Of a stretch of DNA of 23,731 nucleotides, positions 10,404 through 21,071 are shown piece after piece. The notes below the pieces were generated by a model, which was given only the letters and a program-made list of their open reading frames with translations, did no database searches and was not told where the DNA came from. The position numbers were made by a program, and so were the translations under genes. The stretch's first letter is position 1. Each line of letters opens with the position of its first letter. Origin of the DNA: Azolla pinnata (lineage: Eukaryota; Streptophyta; Polypodiopsida; Salviniales; Salviniaceae); assembly GCA_037176905.1 (NCBI GenBank), contig JBBBWG010003759.1, positions 7,234 through 30,964 of the forward strand. The letters run 5' to 3'.

Positions 10404-10700
10404 CGGTTAGGTAGCAATGGTTTTTATAGAAATAAGAAAGCACTGTTTGGCGTTTGATCTAATAGTGTGATTTATTAAATGAAATTTAGTCTTTTCAGCT
10501 ACTGGTTCTTGTAAAAGAACACACTCATCTCTCCATAGTCAACTGGTCGGTTAGGTAGCCAAGGTTTTTATAGGAATAAGAAAGCACTGTTTGGCGTTTG
10601 ATCTAGTAGTGTGATTTATTAAATGAAATTTAGTCTTTTCAGCTACTGGTTCTTGTAAAAGAACACTCATTATGTTTGTGACTCTCCATAGTCAACTGGT
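10404..10700. repeat. tandem duplication of about 144-153 bp
   Basis: Copies at 10404-10547 and 10548-10700 both begin CGGTTAGGTAGC and end CTCTCCATAGTCAACTGGT. They are nearly identical apart from scattered substitutions and a small indel near the AAGAACACTCAT segment. The high identity suggests a recent event. Confidence 0.95.
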
Positions 10701-11399
10701 CTTCGCTTTGGATCAATAATTTTTTTACTTCAAAAAGTTATGTGCCACAATCTAGACGCTTACTTAGAATCATGTTGGCAGTATAAAATGGACAACAAAT
10801 TCATTGTCAATCAATGTCTATGTTACTCTCACATCCTCCTGTATATTTAATTGGCAATTCTGTGATACTTTTCGTGCAAAGACGTTGAGAATTTTTTCTG
10901 CACTTGTTACAAAGCCACAAAAAGAAGCCAAAGCGAAATAAATTGCTGCAAAATGGCAGAGATAGGAAGACATCGACAGAGAACATTACCACGAGTTTCA
11001 TTAATAATGAAGCTGTGTACAAAACCATGTGTGCTAACAAAGAGCATAGAGTTTGATTAATAATGACGCCGTGCACAACACGTGTAATTTTGCACATCCA
11101 AATTCCAGAATGCATTTCTTTTAGTTTTTCAAAGAATTGACATTACATCTGCTTGTAATGCAACAAGAATCAACAAGAATCGCAATTGATGTACCATTCA
11201 AAGTTTCTGTATAACAATACTCCGCAAACACTTCTCTCTCGTAGACCTACTTCTCTGCACATTTCAATGCTCATGCCTGTACATTGATTAAGAGATATCT
11301 GCTCATTCCACCAAACAGCATTTCACAATTGGTGGCCTAGCCATGCACTTCAAAAAGACACCTTTCTAATAGAGTACAAGTTGTCTTGTAATGTGGACT

Positions 11400-14300
11400 T
11401 CAAGAATCACAAGACGCATCAATTGAAGATCTTGTTACACACAACCATTCCCGAGGTGTTTCGATGTCATCACCTCCATTTTGAGGAAAATGCCAAGATC
11501 CAGTCATAGATTCCTGCATGGTAGCATTCAAATGCTTCACTTCCAAGTTCATATTCTCATGGCGAACAACAGGCTAATAGCAGGTGAAAACATCCCAACT
11601 CTACCTGAATTGCAGTTGAGTAAGGAGGCGGCATAAACAATTCCAATCCATCAGAGGAGAAAGTGAATCTAACCTGCAATATTTCCAACTTGCATAAATT
11701 ATCACAACTGACAGAAGAGAATGTAAATTTAACCTGCAATATTTCCAACTTGCATAAATTATAACAATTGTCAAGCCTAGTTGAGAGATAAAATGATGGC
11801 TTTGATGGCACATACACAGATTGTATCACTGTATTTAGGATTGGAAGCATGGTTGATAAGCAGAAAAATAAGTAACTTTCCACGGCTTGTGCTGGATTCT
11901 CCGTGCTACTATTTATTTTGCTGCACATCATGAGGCTTTTTCTTTGGTCCACTACAAAAGGTCAACTATATTGATGATGAATGTCAACAGATAATCCACC
12001 AGTCGATTAAAGTTGCTCTGGTGGAGAATTTTAATATTGAGCTTAGCTTTCCTGCCTGAAGCTTTCTATCATACCTTTGCGATTTCATCAGCCCACGTCT
12101 AACAACAAATGTAGAGACCATTTCTCTTGGGTGCCAGCAAGACTAGCAGGATATGATCATAAATCTCGGTTCAGATACTGAGATTGAAGATATTATCATT
12201 GCATACAAATATGACAATGCAGTCTGTAAAAAAAACAAGCAGATGGTCTTCACACAATTATAAATAGGCATACCTGATGTCTTTCTTTCCATTTAGGGAA
12301 GAAATCATTCCCAAGAAGTTCAAAGATATGATCCCGCATCTCATCATTTGTCACAAGAAGAGATTTGCAACGAACTGCGGCATACAACCAATACCTGAGC
12401 ACAAAGAAATAACCACAGAAGTCGGATAGAGAAGTCAAAAAAACATTGAAAACGACTGTTAAACTCCATGCCTATCCACAGAACAGTATGAGCATATTTT
12501 TCAAGTACCAATCATCATTAGATCCATAAGGCGTAGAGTATAAAGAATTGTTCAAGATCCAACTATTTACAATCTGTCGTGATCGTAGTGGGATTTGTGT
12601 TTTATCTGATGTACGCCGACAATGTAAGACTATTAACGGTGGTTTCCCGGTAGGACTCTGGGCTTTCACAGCATCTGCCACTGCTGAAACCTGTAATATA
12701 ACTCAACCTTGAGTTGTAGGTCCTAATCACTGAAGCATGCATTCAAGATGAGGCAAAACCACCACACATAATCCACCAATCGATAACAAAATGATCACAC
12801 AGGCAAACTATATATTGTTCATAAAATAAGCATATCTGTGCAACACAAGCAGTGTATTATATACGCTTGTCATAGAATTTTATATATCTGGTCTTCCTCT
12901 TACACCATTAATATAGGTCAGCATTTTCCAACAGAGCTACCTTACAAAACAATATCAAACTGTCCAGAACAAACTACAAATCAAAAAGTTTGCAGCTAAC
13001 AAATGGATGTACTACACTGACCAAAACATCACTACACCATATCTCATTGTTTATTTACTCCTTCCATTTACCTGATTGAAGTTGAATCCTTGAAACATGG
13101 AGTTATATAACCCAATATTAGCACCATCTATAATTGCTTCAATTGGCTCGTTTGCATCAAGCCATTCCTGTCCATAATAATTGAAATACGAACCATTATC
13201 ATGTTTGAATTGAACAAATAGGATTTTCCATTCAAATTTCTCTAAATCAAACCTGAAAAGCTTTGAAACCATTTGTGTTCTTCTCTCTTTGAATAGCAAG
13301 GTCTGCAACACACTTTGCAAACTTTTCTGTCTCGTTTGGATCTAGGTCTATGGTACACAATTTCTCTCCACAACATGAACAAATCCCTGCTTTACTGATA
13401 GTTGTTCTCTTTGTTTTCCATTTACCTGTGCCTAACCAACCCAGACCATGCCAACCTCCACCTCCTGCAGTAATCGCTGTTTCAATAGCCTCCTCCGAAG
13501 GTTGATTCTTTTTTCCAGCAGAAACTGAAGGTTTGCTATTGAACCACTTTTCGATTGTGTCAACTGTTGTTGGCAAGAGATCTCTTACAGTTATTCGTAA
13601 TCTATGCAATATAGAGTAAACTCTCCCCTCCAGCCCAGCTTCTATGCTTACTCTTAGTAACGCTTGAAGTAAATTTTCATCTGGCTGAACCCCAGATGCA
13701 ATCATGTGATCATCTACTTCAAAAGCTTTTTCTACTTGGTTATTTTTACAAAAACATAGCAGTGGTGGTCCATAGGACCTTAGCTTTGGAGCTATATTTG
13801 CAGAAGCCATCTTTTTCACAGTCTCGAAAGCCATATCACCATTACCATTGGCAACAGCTAGTCGTGCAATAGATGTAAATGTAGCTTCATTAGAAGGTAC
13901 ATTTTTGCGCACCATATCTTCATATATCTCGACCCCTTTCTCCGCTGCGAGATTCATATCACTTTGGCTGAAATTGATCACCTCACCATCCTCATTGTCT
14001 TCTTCTTTTATTTCTTCTTCAGTCTTCTCATTATTAACAGACGTTCTCTCAATTTTTGCACCTTTCCGCCGAGTCAGACTTCCAGATGCTGCAGCTGAAC
14101 ATATGTACAGCAACATGTTGTAATGCTGCTGCTTTAGAGTAAAGACACCTTGCTTCGCAATATCATAAACTTCAAGTGCACCATGAAGATCTCCATGTCT
14201 AGAGCACATGTTAAGCTTCAAGACATGTTCGAATTCCTCTGAATTTTTCCTTGCTTTTTTTGACGGCCTGCCTCCATTTGACCCATTTCCCTTATTAAAT

Positions 14301-15915
14301 GTCTGCATTCCTATAGCAACATTTTGGACCAGGATCTGTTGTTGCAAAGTTTGTGCTCTAGATGCTTTCGTCTGCAGTGAAGTAGAAGATAACACTTGTT
14401 AAGGCTTCCAAATTGCACATATCTACTGTGGCTTAGTTAAACACATAAAGGCTCCGACATTCATAAGGGAATGTGCATACTTTTGTTCGCCTAAACAACA
14501 CAAATATCAGAAAGAGTAAATTTCATATTTATGTACATTACTCACATCCATTGAAGTATTCACAATTTCCCCGTACGCCCCGATCAACCCACGAAAGAGA
14601 CAATGAAAGAAGGGGATGAAATTACAAAATGACTGCTCGAAATAAAGTGAAGAACTAAGGGAGAAAATGACTATATTATTATTTGCAAAGCATATATGAC
14701 ACCTGAAGACGAGAAGGCCCATTAGGGACATAGAGAAGACCCTTATAAAAGAGCATGTCATTCTGCCATGTGAAGTGATCATAGTTGACATGAGACTTAT
14801 TGATTGTATTTAGGGACTTTTGGCATACATGTCTAACAATGAATTTCTAACATTATATGTGTTGTCAAATGTGGTTGGGAACCAAATGACATTATGATAA
14901 TATGTAGGGACATTCTGAGCATACAAAAATGTAATGTCGATGCTTCCATGAACAATGGGAAAGTTACGCCTTCAATTCTATGATATAACAAATGGTTATT
15001 CCCTCTCTTGTAACTAATATCTTAGTAGTTGATAATTATATATATGGCAAAATGAGGAGCATTTGGTGAAATATAAAGGAAAGCTAGAGCTAACTGTGGA
15101 GTCGTATACCAACAAAAGCTCCGGAACATGTTTTATACTGATCATATGTTGAAAGATATACTTCTTTTATTTTTTCTGAAACCACTCACATCAGGGAGAG
15201 TAGAGATGATTTGGGAAGACAATATATTTATCTTCGGTGGCGATACGACCTTCGTACCATTCCCCACTCCAATACTCTGTAATGGAAGATTTTTCTTGCT
15301 TTGTGAAGATCTATTCTTCGCCTCACCGACAGGAGCACTCTTTTTCTCTGAATGAAAATAAGCCTTGTTTCGCTTTCCCTGGATAGCACGATGATCGCTA
15401 TGATCCCCCTTAGCCTCGACTACCCTCGACGATGGAATCTTGTTTCCATTACTCCCCTTTGTCTTCCTCCTGTTAGCTGCACTAGATCAAAACAAAAGAC
15501 ACAAATCACAATTCGGCGGACTCCCTGTGTTTCTCCGTGCAAAAAATATCATCTTCTCTCTGGGCGTGCTTCTTCCATTGGTTTTCCCACCCAAGAAAAC
15601 ATGGCGCCTTCCATTCTTGCTAGACGTATTTCCAGCTTGCGTATACACACGAAAAGAAGGGAAAAAGGCATCATCTTGCAGGTAAGGGAACGGGCGCCGG
15701 GAAAACGGAAGCTTACCTTGCTTGGTGGAAGGAGAGGAGGAAGATGAGGGGGAGGAAGACGCAGAAGAAGAATCAGAATTAGAAGAAGAAGAGGAAGAGG
15801 AAGCAGCAGATTTGAGCAGGTACAGTAGGGGCCGTGGTAGCTTGGCAGGTGGGAAAGCTATGGCGGCACGAGGAAGAGCAGAAAACTCGGTCCATGAGCA
15901 CGTCTTCAGCTCCAT
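11400..15915 (-). CDS. PRORP1: proteinaceous RNase P (PRORP), PPR plus NYN nuclease
   Basis: PRORP removes tRNA 5' leaders in plant organelles and nucleus. Eight exons, in coding order: 15915-15717, 15476-15190, 14371-13253, 13167-13072, 12690-12509, 12394-12274, 11673-11605, 11513-11400, giving 728 residues. Residues 1-66 are Ser/Ala-rich and about 67-162 are basic and Ser/Lys-rich, probably a targeting and disordered region. PPR repeats start near 207. Zinc ligands appear as CSCC (493 and 496), H699 and C716. NYN metal-site aspartates are visible in IIDGANIGL (549), GSNDDWYW (626-627) and TNDEMRDH (645). Exon 5 ends in phase 2 and exon 6 restores WYWLYAAV. The start has a good context (CCATGG). 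The protein is longer than Arabidopsis PRORP1 (about 570 residues) because of the N-terminus, which is less certain than the rest. An organellar versus nuclear location is not settled. Confidence 0.94.
11641..11760 (-). repeat. 60-nt in-frame duplication of PRORP exon 7 acceptor
   Basis: Positions 11671-11700 and 11731-11760 are identical, and the flanking 30 bases are recognisably similar. On the coding strand each copy ends ATATTGCAG followed by GTTA. Exon 7 can therefore begin at 11673 or at 11733. The added 60 nt has no stop and stays in frame, encoding 20 residues that begin VKFTFSS, a near copy of the normal VRFTFSS. Confidence 0.93.
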
Positions 15916-15919
15916 GGAG

Positions 15920-15958
15920 CTGAATGATATCTTCCTCTCTGTCTCTCTCTCTCTCTCA
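15920..15958 (-). promoter_or_regulatory. GA-rich tract beside PRORP start
   Basis: A CTCTCTGTCTCTCTCTCTCTC stretch on the plus strand (GAGA on the coding strand) lies just upstream of the PRORP start codon, probably in its 5' UTR or core promoter. Its function is inferred from position only. Confidence 0.4.
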
Positions 15959-15975
15959 GTCTATTCCGTCTTTGA

Positions 15976-16195
15976 TTAGGGTTAGGGTTAGGGTTAGGGT
16001 TAGGGTTAGGGTTAGGGTTAGTCTTTAGAATGTAGGGTTAAGGTTTAGGGTTAGTATTTAGAATTTAGGATTAAGGCTTAGGGTTAGTATCAAGCTTAGG
16101 ATTAAGGCTAGGATTGAGGGTTAAGGTTTAGAATTTAGGGTTAGGGTTTACGAATTACAGTTTAGGGTTTCAGGTTCGGGATTTAGGGTTAGGTT
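15976..16195 (-). repeat. TTAGGG array and degenerate telomere-like tract upstream of PRORP
   Basis: Seven perfect TTAGGG units (15976-16017) are followed by about 170 bases of variants such as TTTAGGG, TTAGGATTAAGG and TTTAGAATTTAGG. On the PRORP coding strand they read CCCTAA and AAACCCTAA, so they double as telo-boxes 60-280 bases upstream of the start codon. The perfect units are six-base TTAGGG, not the seven-base TTTAGGG usual at plant telomeres. Confidence 0.92.
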
Positions 16196-17217
16196 TTGTG
16201 TTTCCGGTTTCCGTGTCGATTTGATGTCGTTCCGCAAATGTGTTCATGTCGAAGTTCCTCGTCGATATACTAGATCCCGACGGATCCTGTAGTGTGTATA
16301 ATACGCATCCGAATCAGCGTGCCTCTCAACTTCATTTGGCCATCGATCATTTCTACTTTGCTCAAATCTCGATGGATTACCTTGGAAAAATGTGTTTCGA
16401 CATTCACAGCAGGAGGCTTATCCAACGTATATGGTCGACGATGTAACCCAATGGGTGCTTCGAGATCGATACTGAGAAAGGATTGTTCTGCAATCGATAA
16501 CATTAATGGCCTCATCAAAAGCATTAGTTTTGATGAGTTGTGATCGTTGTCTTAAATTACTGAGGCTTTAAGAGGATGATTCAGTTAACTCTTAATTAAA
16601 GTCATTAACGAGCGTTGTTTATACGACCCAGTCTCCGCGTTGAACTAAGCGTCGAAGCATTGTGAGTCAAGAATTAAGCTCCACTGACATGTTTAAATAA
16701 TCGCTTTTCTTTACTAGGCCATACTGAAGCAGAAATTCGCAACCAGCTTCATCGGTGCGGTTGATCGTGCAAGCTCATCATCGTTTTTACGTGCATTCTA
16801 TATTCCTTTTGATTCGCGCACTCAATTGGGTTCTGCATTGGACAGCTCCCATCTTCGATTTGTCAGAGACGTGCCAGTGGTCGTTCCGCAGTCCGGATCA
16901 AGCGGTGGACGAATGAACTATCTTCTTTGCAAGGTTAAAGACGCTCGTTCTGATCGTAAAACTTAAAACTAAGGCACGTACGATTCCAAGAAAAGGGGAA
17001 AATACGAATCTTTTTTTTCCGGATCCACTCGTGCAGATTCCCAACATCAGACCCGGGGTCTCGATAGCCTCAGCAACAACACGATCTGCACTCCACACAC
17101 GGATGGTGTTCATTTTCTTTTAAATACATACAGATTGCAGAATGCTCTCAGATATAGATATACATAATGTTGTTGTGCTGCAGATGCATGTATGCATGTG
17201 AATTAGTGATCAAAATG
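16196..17217. other. intergenic stretch with one candidate exon
   Basis: Apart from the candidate exon at 16718-16933 nothing was recognised. Short open frames exist on both strands (for example plus 16240-16446 and minus 16270-16524) but match no family I know. No transposon termini were seen. Confidence 0.4.
16718..16933 (+). other. candidate orphan exon, 72 codons
   Basis: A stop-free stretch of exactly 216 bases is bounded by a plausible acceptor (TTTCTTTACTAG, ending at 16717) and a donor (AAG followed by GTTAAAG, at 16934). It would encode AILKQKFATSFIGAVDRA and on to FVRDVPVVVPQ and NYLLCK, which is not low-complexity. No partner exons were found on either side and no family was recognised. 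It could be a leftover exon of a decayed gene or a chance open stretch. Confidence 0.3.
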
Positions 17218-18189
17218 TGATGCATACATGGGCACACACATAAACATTCATCTATGAGCACATGTCCACACATGGCAATGCACGCACATGCACACATGCA
17301 TGGGCACATGCGCATACATGGGTACACATGCATGGCACATGGGCATGGACACACACACGCATATACATGCATGCACATACACATGCACGGGCACATACAC
17401 GTGCATACATGCATGTATCCATGTATGTGGATACATACATGGTCATGCACATACACATGCACGGGCACATGTGGATACATGCATGGGCATGCACATGCAC
17501 ATGGCACATGGGCATGGACACACACACGCATATACATGCATGCACATACACATGCACGGGCACATACACGTGCATACATGCATGTATCCATGTATGTGGA
17601 TACATACATGGGCATGCACATACACATGCACGGGCACATGTGGATACATGCATGGGCATGCACATACACATGCACGGGCACATGTGGACACATGCATGGG
17701 CATGCACATACACATGCACTAGCACATGCGCATACATGGGTACACACGCATGGCACATGTGGATACAGGCATGGGCATGCGCATACACATGCACGAGCAC
17801 ATTTCATGCATGGTACACATGAATGGCACATGTGGATACATGCACGGGCATGCACATACACATGCACGGGCACATGTGGATACATGCATGGGTATGCACA
17901 TACAGACTGGCACATGCGCATACATGGGTACACACGCATGGCACATGTGGATACATACTGGCCATGCACATACACATGTACGGGCACATACGCATGTATG
18001 GATGCACACGGATGGCACATGCGGATACATGCACGGGAATGCACATACACATGCACGGGCACATTCCATGCATGGTACACATGCATGGCACGTGCGGATA
18101 CATGCATGGGCATGCACATTCACATGCACGGACACATGCATGCGCATGCATGGCTATGCATGCATGTGCATGCATGCGTTCTTGCATAT
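17218..18189. repeat. alternating purine-pyrimidine minisatellite (44-bp and 169-bp periods)
   Basis: Nearly 1 kb is made of ACATGCACA- and GGGCATG-type units. A 44-base period is clear where GGGCATGCACATACACATGC recurs at 17610, 17654 and 17698. A larger block of about 105 bases near 17337-17441 recurs near 17506-17610, a 169-base period. Because the tract is mostly alternating RY with departures mainly of GG/CC type, the steps needed for stop codons on either strand hardly occur. This explains overlapping open frames of up to several hundred codons rich in His, Met, Cys, Thr and Val. Confidence 0.95.
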
Positions 18190-18258
18190 GCTGACTGTAG
18201 TCTGTTACAGAGAGCAGCGAACGAGCGAGAGAGAGAGAGAGCTTCTTCCGAAGGTTCC

Positions 18259-19991
18259 ATGGCCCCTCCGAGGTCCCGCTTCCCCCCTTCCCTGCTCCTC
18301 CTCTTCGTCTCTCTCGCGCTGCTCGCCCTCATCGCTTTCCAGACCTTCCGCGGCCGCAAGATCTCTGCAGATCTGCTCAAGCACAAGGACTTCACCATCC
18401 ACAAGCTCGACCAACGCTTGCAGGTGCGGAATCTCTGTGCTCTCGTCTGTTTCCGTTTGGTTTTGCGTGTGCGAGAGAGAGACTGAGAGAGACTGAGAAA
18501 CATGAATACCCACCGACCGGGTGAAGGAATGGCTTCACAGGCATCGGTTTTCCAGAGCGTGAGGTTCATAGCTTCAATACAAGGAAGTGGCATGTAGGAA
18601 TGATTATTGTGTAACATGGATGTGAACTCAGAATCTCATTTCGAAATCGAACAGCTCAACGTAAGGCGTGAGTTCATCACGAGAGAGAGAGAGAGAGATA
18701 TTGGGGGGGGGAGTGACGAAGATTGTTGGGCAAATGGAACCTAGGAGAAAGATGAAGAACTCGCGTCTTTAACTTTAGAAGAGGAATTATAGAGTCTAAG
18801 ATAAGGGCTTTGCAGGGTTCAAGGCTTTACAACATACACAGACAGGAACTTTCGTACAGTCCAGTGAGTTTCTTCAAATGCTTGTCAACAATTATACTGC
18901 ACAAATGATGATGCAGTGCCCTAATTTAGCAGAGGGTCCACAAAATCCTACTCAGTCCAAAAGCTCAATAAATCTAATTTGGTTTTTGCATGTCGAATTG
19001 CCAGAGTGTCTGCCTGATTTTTTCTGTCAGTCTTTACCTACATAAACAGTGGCTGTTGAGTGAGTATTTCAATTTCTTTACAGAGACTGTGACATTATAA
19101 TAACCCTGAATTAGATTGACCAAGTTGACCGATTACGCACCTGTTACTGACAGGGAGTTGGAATCAACGCATAACCTGATTCCGCACTGATCCAATGAGT
19201 TAAACTGCTCACTATTCTCTATCAAATATGTACAATCTTATGTCATTTTTGTTATATTAATGGGTGGATGTTCACTTCATTTTCAGAAAGAGAGAGAAAA
19301 AACTACCGCTTTACAAGAGAAATTGGACAAGGCATCAGCCCAAAAGGAGAAGCTAGATGGCCTTAAACAGGGCTTAAGTGGGCAACTCATAGAGTTGGAA
19401 CGCAGGAAGACCTCAACTGAAGAGGAGAAGAAAAGGCTGGAATCCGTCCTCCAAGATAAAGATCATGAAATCAGTGACTTGAAAGAGAAACTCTCTGTTT
19501 ATGATGAAAGGGTAGCAGAACTGAAACGATTGAAGAATGAGATTGCACAAAAGGATACAGAGATCAAGAGATTGATGGTACAGCTATATGGGGAAACGGA
19601 GCAATCAGCAAAGCAAGATGATTCAACGTCACACAGCAATAGCTCGTCTGCGGAAGATATTCCTCTCGATAAAGGAGAAAATGTAAACAATGGCAATAAT
19701 AATATAAATCAAGACTCGAGTGTGGTGGAGGAGAGAGATTTGAAAGAGAGAGAGAGGGTTTCTGCAGAGGCCAAAGAAGAGGAAGAAAATGAATTGAAAA
19801 ATGAAGAAGAAAGTGATGAAAAGAATGAACTAGATGGGGAAGAAGATACCGAGAAAAGCAATGAAGAGGAGGAAGACAATGCAGACGATCAATCAGAAGG
19901 TGACACGGAGAAGAGCCATGAGGAGGAAGAGACAGATGAGATTGCAAATAAAGCAAACCTAGATGAGAACGAGGAGGCAGCTCTAGAATGA
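18259..19991 (+). CDS. single-pass membrane protein with coiled coil and acidic tail, family unknown
   Basis: Two exons (18259-18423 and 19287-19991) join in phase 0 to 289 residues. A short basic N-terminus is followed by one hydrophobic segment at about residues 11-28 (SLLLLFVSLALLALIAF). Next is a long charged coiled coil at about 50-155 (for example TALQEKLDKASAQKEKLDGL). The last 130 residues are very acidic and Glu/Asn/Ser-rich. This suggests a signal-anchor protein in the secretory pathway, with the coiled coil probably lumenal if type II or cytosolic if the reverse. The start ATG has a strong context (CCATGG) and follows a GA-rich leader at about 18225-18241. The single intron is 863 bases. 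The gene begins about 70 bases after the purine-pyrimidine minisatellite. I recognise no named family and assign no function. Confidence 0.82.
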
Positions 19992-21071
19992 TCATATGAT
20001 GCAGGATTTCAACTCCCTGTAAATTGAGTTTGCAGTTTCGTTGCTCTGGTAACTTTGACTGGTACCACTCCAGGTGTTGGGGAATCCAATCTCGAAATGG
20101 GAGAGGCTCTCTTTTTGTAATCTCTGCCCTCTCAGAAATGGTAGTATCAAAGGGAAGAAACAATTCCAAGTGGAATGCTGCTCTATATGTTATTCACAAG
20201 GGATTGTTGAGATAGGCACAGAGCGTTCAGTCAATGTGTCGACTTTGATCGCCTGTACTATCTCTTTGTTCTACAAAGAATTTCCTGTTAGCAGGAAAAC
20301 AACTTCTGGGTATCAGTGTCTCTAGGGAGAGCTAATTTTTTGTTGTTTTGACTGCGTTTGGATGCAATTGTAACTGTGTTGAAAAGAAAATGCGGTTTAC
20401 TCTGCTTTCATGGTATACCACTCATTAATTAAGTGCATTTGAAATTCTGAATCCTAAGAGGAACTTGGTTATAAAACGCCAATGCTTTACAAATATACTG
20501 TTCCAACATTGTCTTCGGGCACCAAATCAAGTTATTTTTCACACAAACATTTCAACACAAGATTTGCTCAAGTACTAAAATCGCACTTGGATGGAGAACC
20601 AGACAAACATAACTCTGAAATCGGTGTTACAAGCATCAATGGTAAGCAACCAGCATCCATCGACTTCATTCCAAAGTAGGATCGATCAATGTAGAGGAAA
20701 TCGGTACCATGTATCACCTGCTAACATAAACTACACGTAAGAGTTTGTCTGATGTGCACTCTTCACTGTTGCAAATCTAGGCTTCAGGAAATTAAGCATC
20801 GAAGATTAAACATGGGCAGTAAATGTTACAAGTTAATATAAAATAGCGAGCTTCACTTTGATACCAAATTTACGGTTACCATTCTGATTTCTCAAATAAT
20901 GGAAAGGTAAACCTCAGATATGCATTAAACCTTTTGTCAAACGTCACTATTTTGAATACTTAAAAATACTTAGCAAAAGAACGTGCATACACCATTAATA
21001 CGCCGAGGAGCCCACTCAATAGAAGGAAAGCCTCTCTATCAAAACTACAGAATTACAAAACCAACAAAATC
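19992..21071. other. convergent intergenic stretch
   Basis: This presumably contains the 3' UTRs of the coiled-coil gene and of RPL7a. The open frames present (up to 83 codons) look like chance, with no recognised family and no supporting splice pattern. No RNA gene or mobile element was seen. Confidence 0.5.

Larger units (their letters stand above)
9783..11399. other. convergent intergenic stretch between TCTP and PRORP
   Basis: This AT-rich stretch presumably carries the 3' UTRs of both genes. It holds two tandem duplications, listed separately. Its longest open frame (about 100 codons, minus strand 10807-11115) resembles no protein I know and has no supporting splice context. No tRNA, snoRNA or transposon ends were recognised. 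Confidence 0.5.

Noticed and set aside
9772-11115. Short open frames in the TCTP-PRORP interval as small genes
   Set aside because: They have AT-rich composition, no homology, no splice support, and lie where both 3' UTRs are expected.
14364-14371. Alternative PRORP exon 3 acceptor at AAAG (exon start 14364) joined straight to exon 1
   Set aside because: It would fit the phase of exon 1, but the exon at 15476-15190 fits both neighbours in phase with canonical GT-AG sites and a long stop-free basic sequence, so the acceptor CTGCAG at 14372 is the better choice.
15352-15747. 131-codon plus-strand open frame
   Set aside because: It lies antisense to PRORP exon 2 and intron 1 and has no recognisable family; the minus-strand exon joins in phase with its neighbours, so that reading is preferred.
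17148-18486. Overlapping open frames of 120-410 codons on both strands, rich in His, Met, Cys, Thr and Val
   Set aside because: They are produced by the alternating purine-pyrimidine repeat, which cannot easily make stop codons in any frame. They mirror the 44-base repeat and have no start context or homology.
19564-20169. 201-codon minus-strand open frame
   Set aside because: It is the shadow of the acidic coiled-coil exon on the opposite strand; its Leu/His/Ser/Pro-rich content is what antisense of Glu/Lys-rich codons gives.
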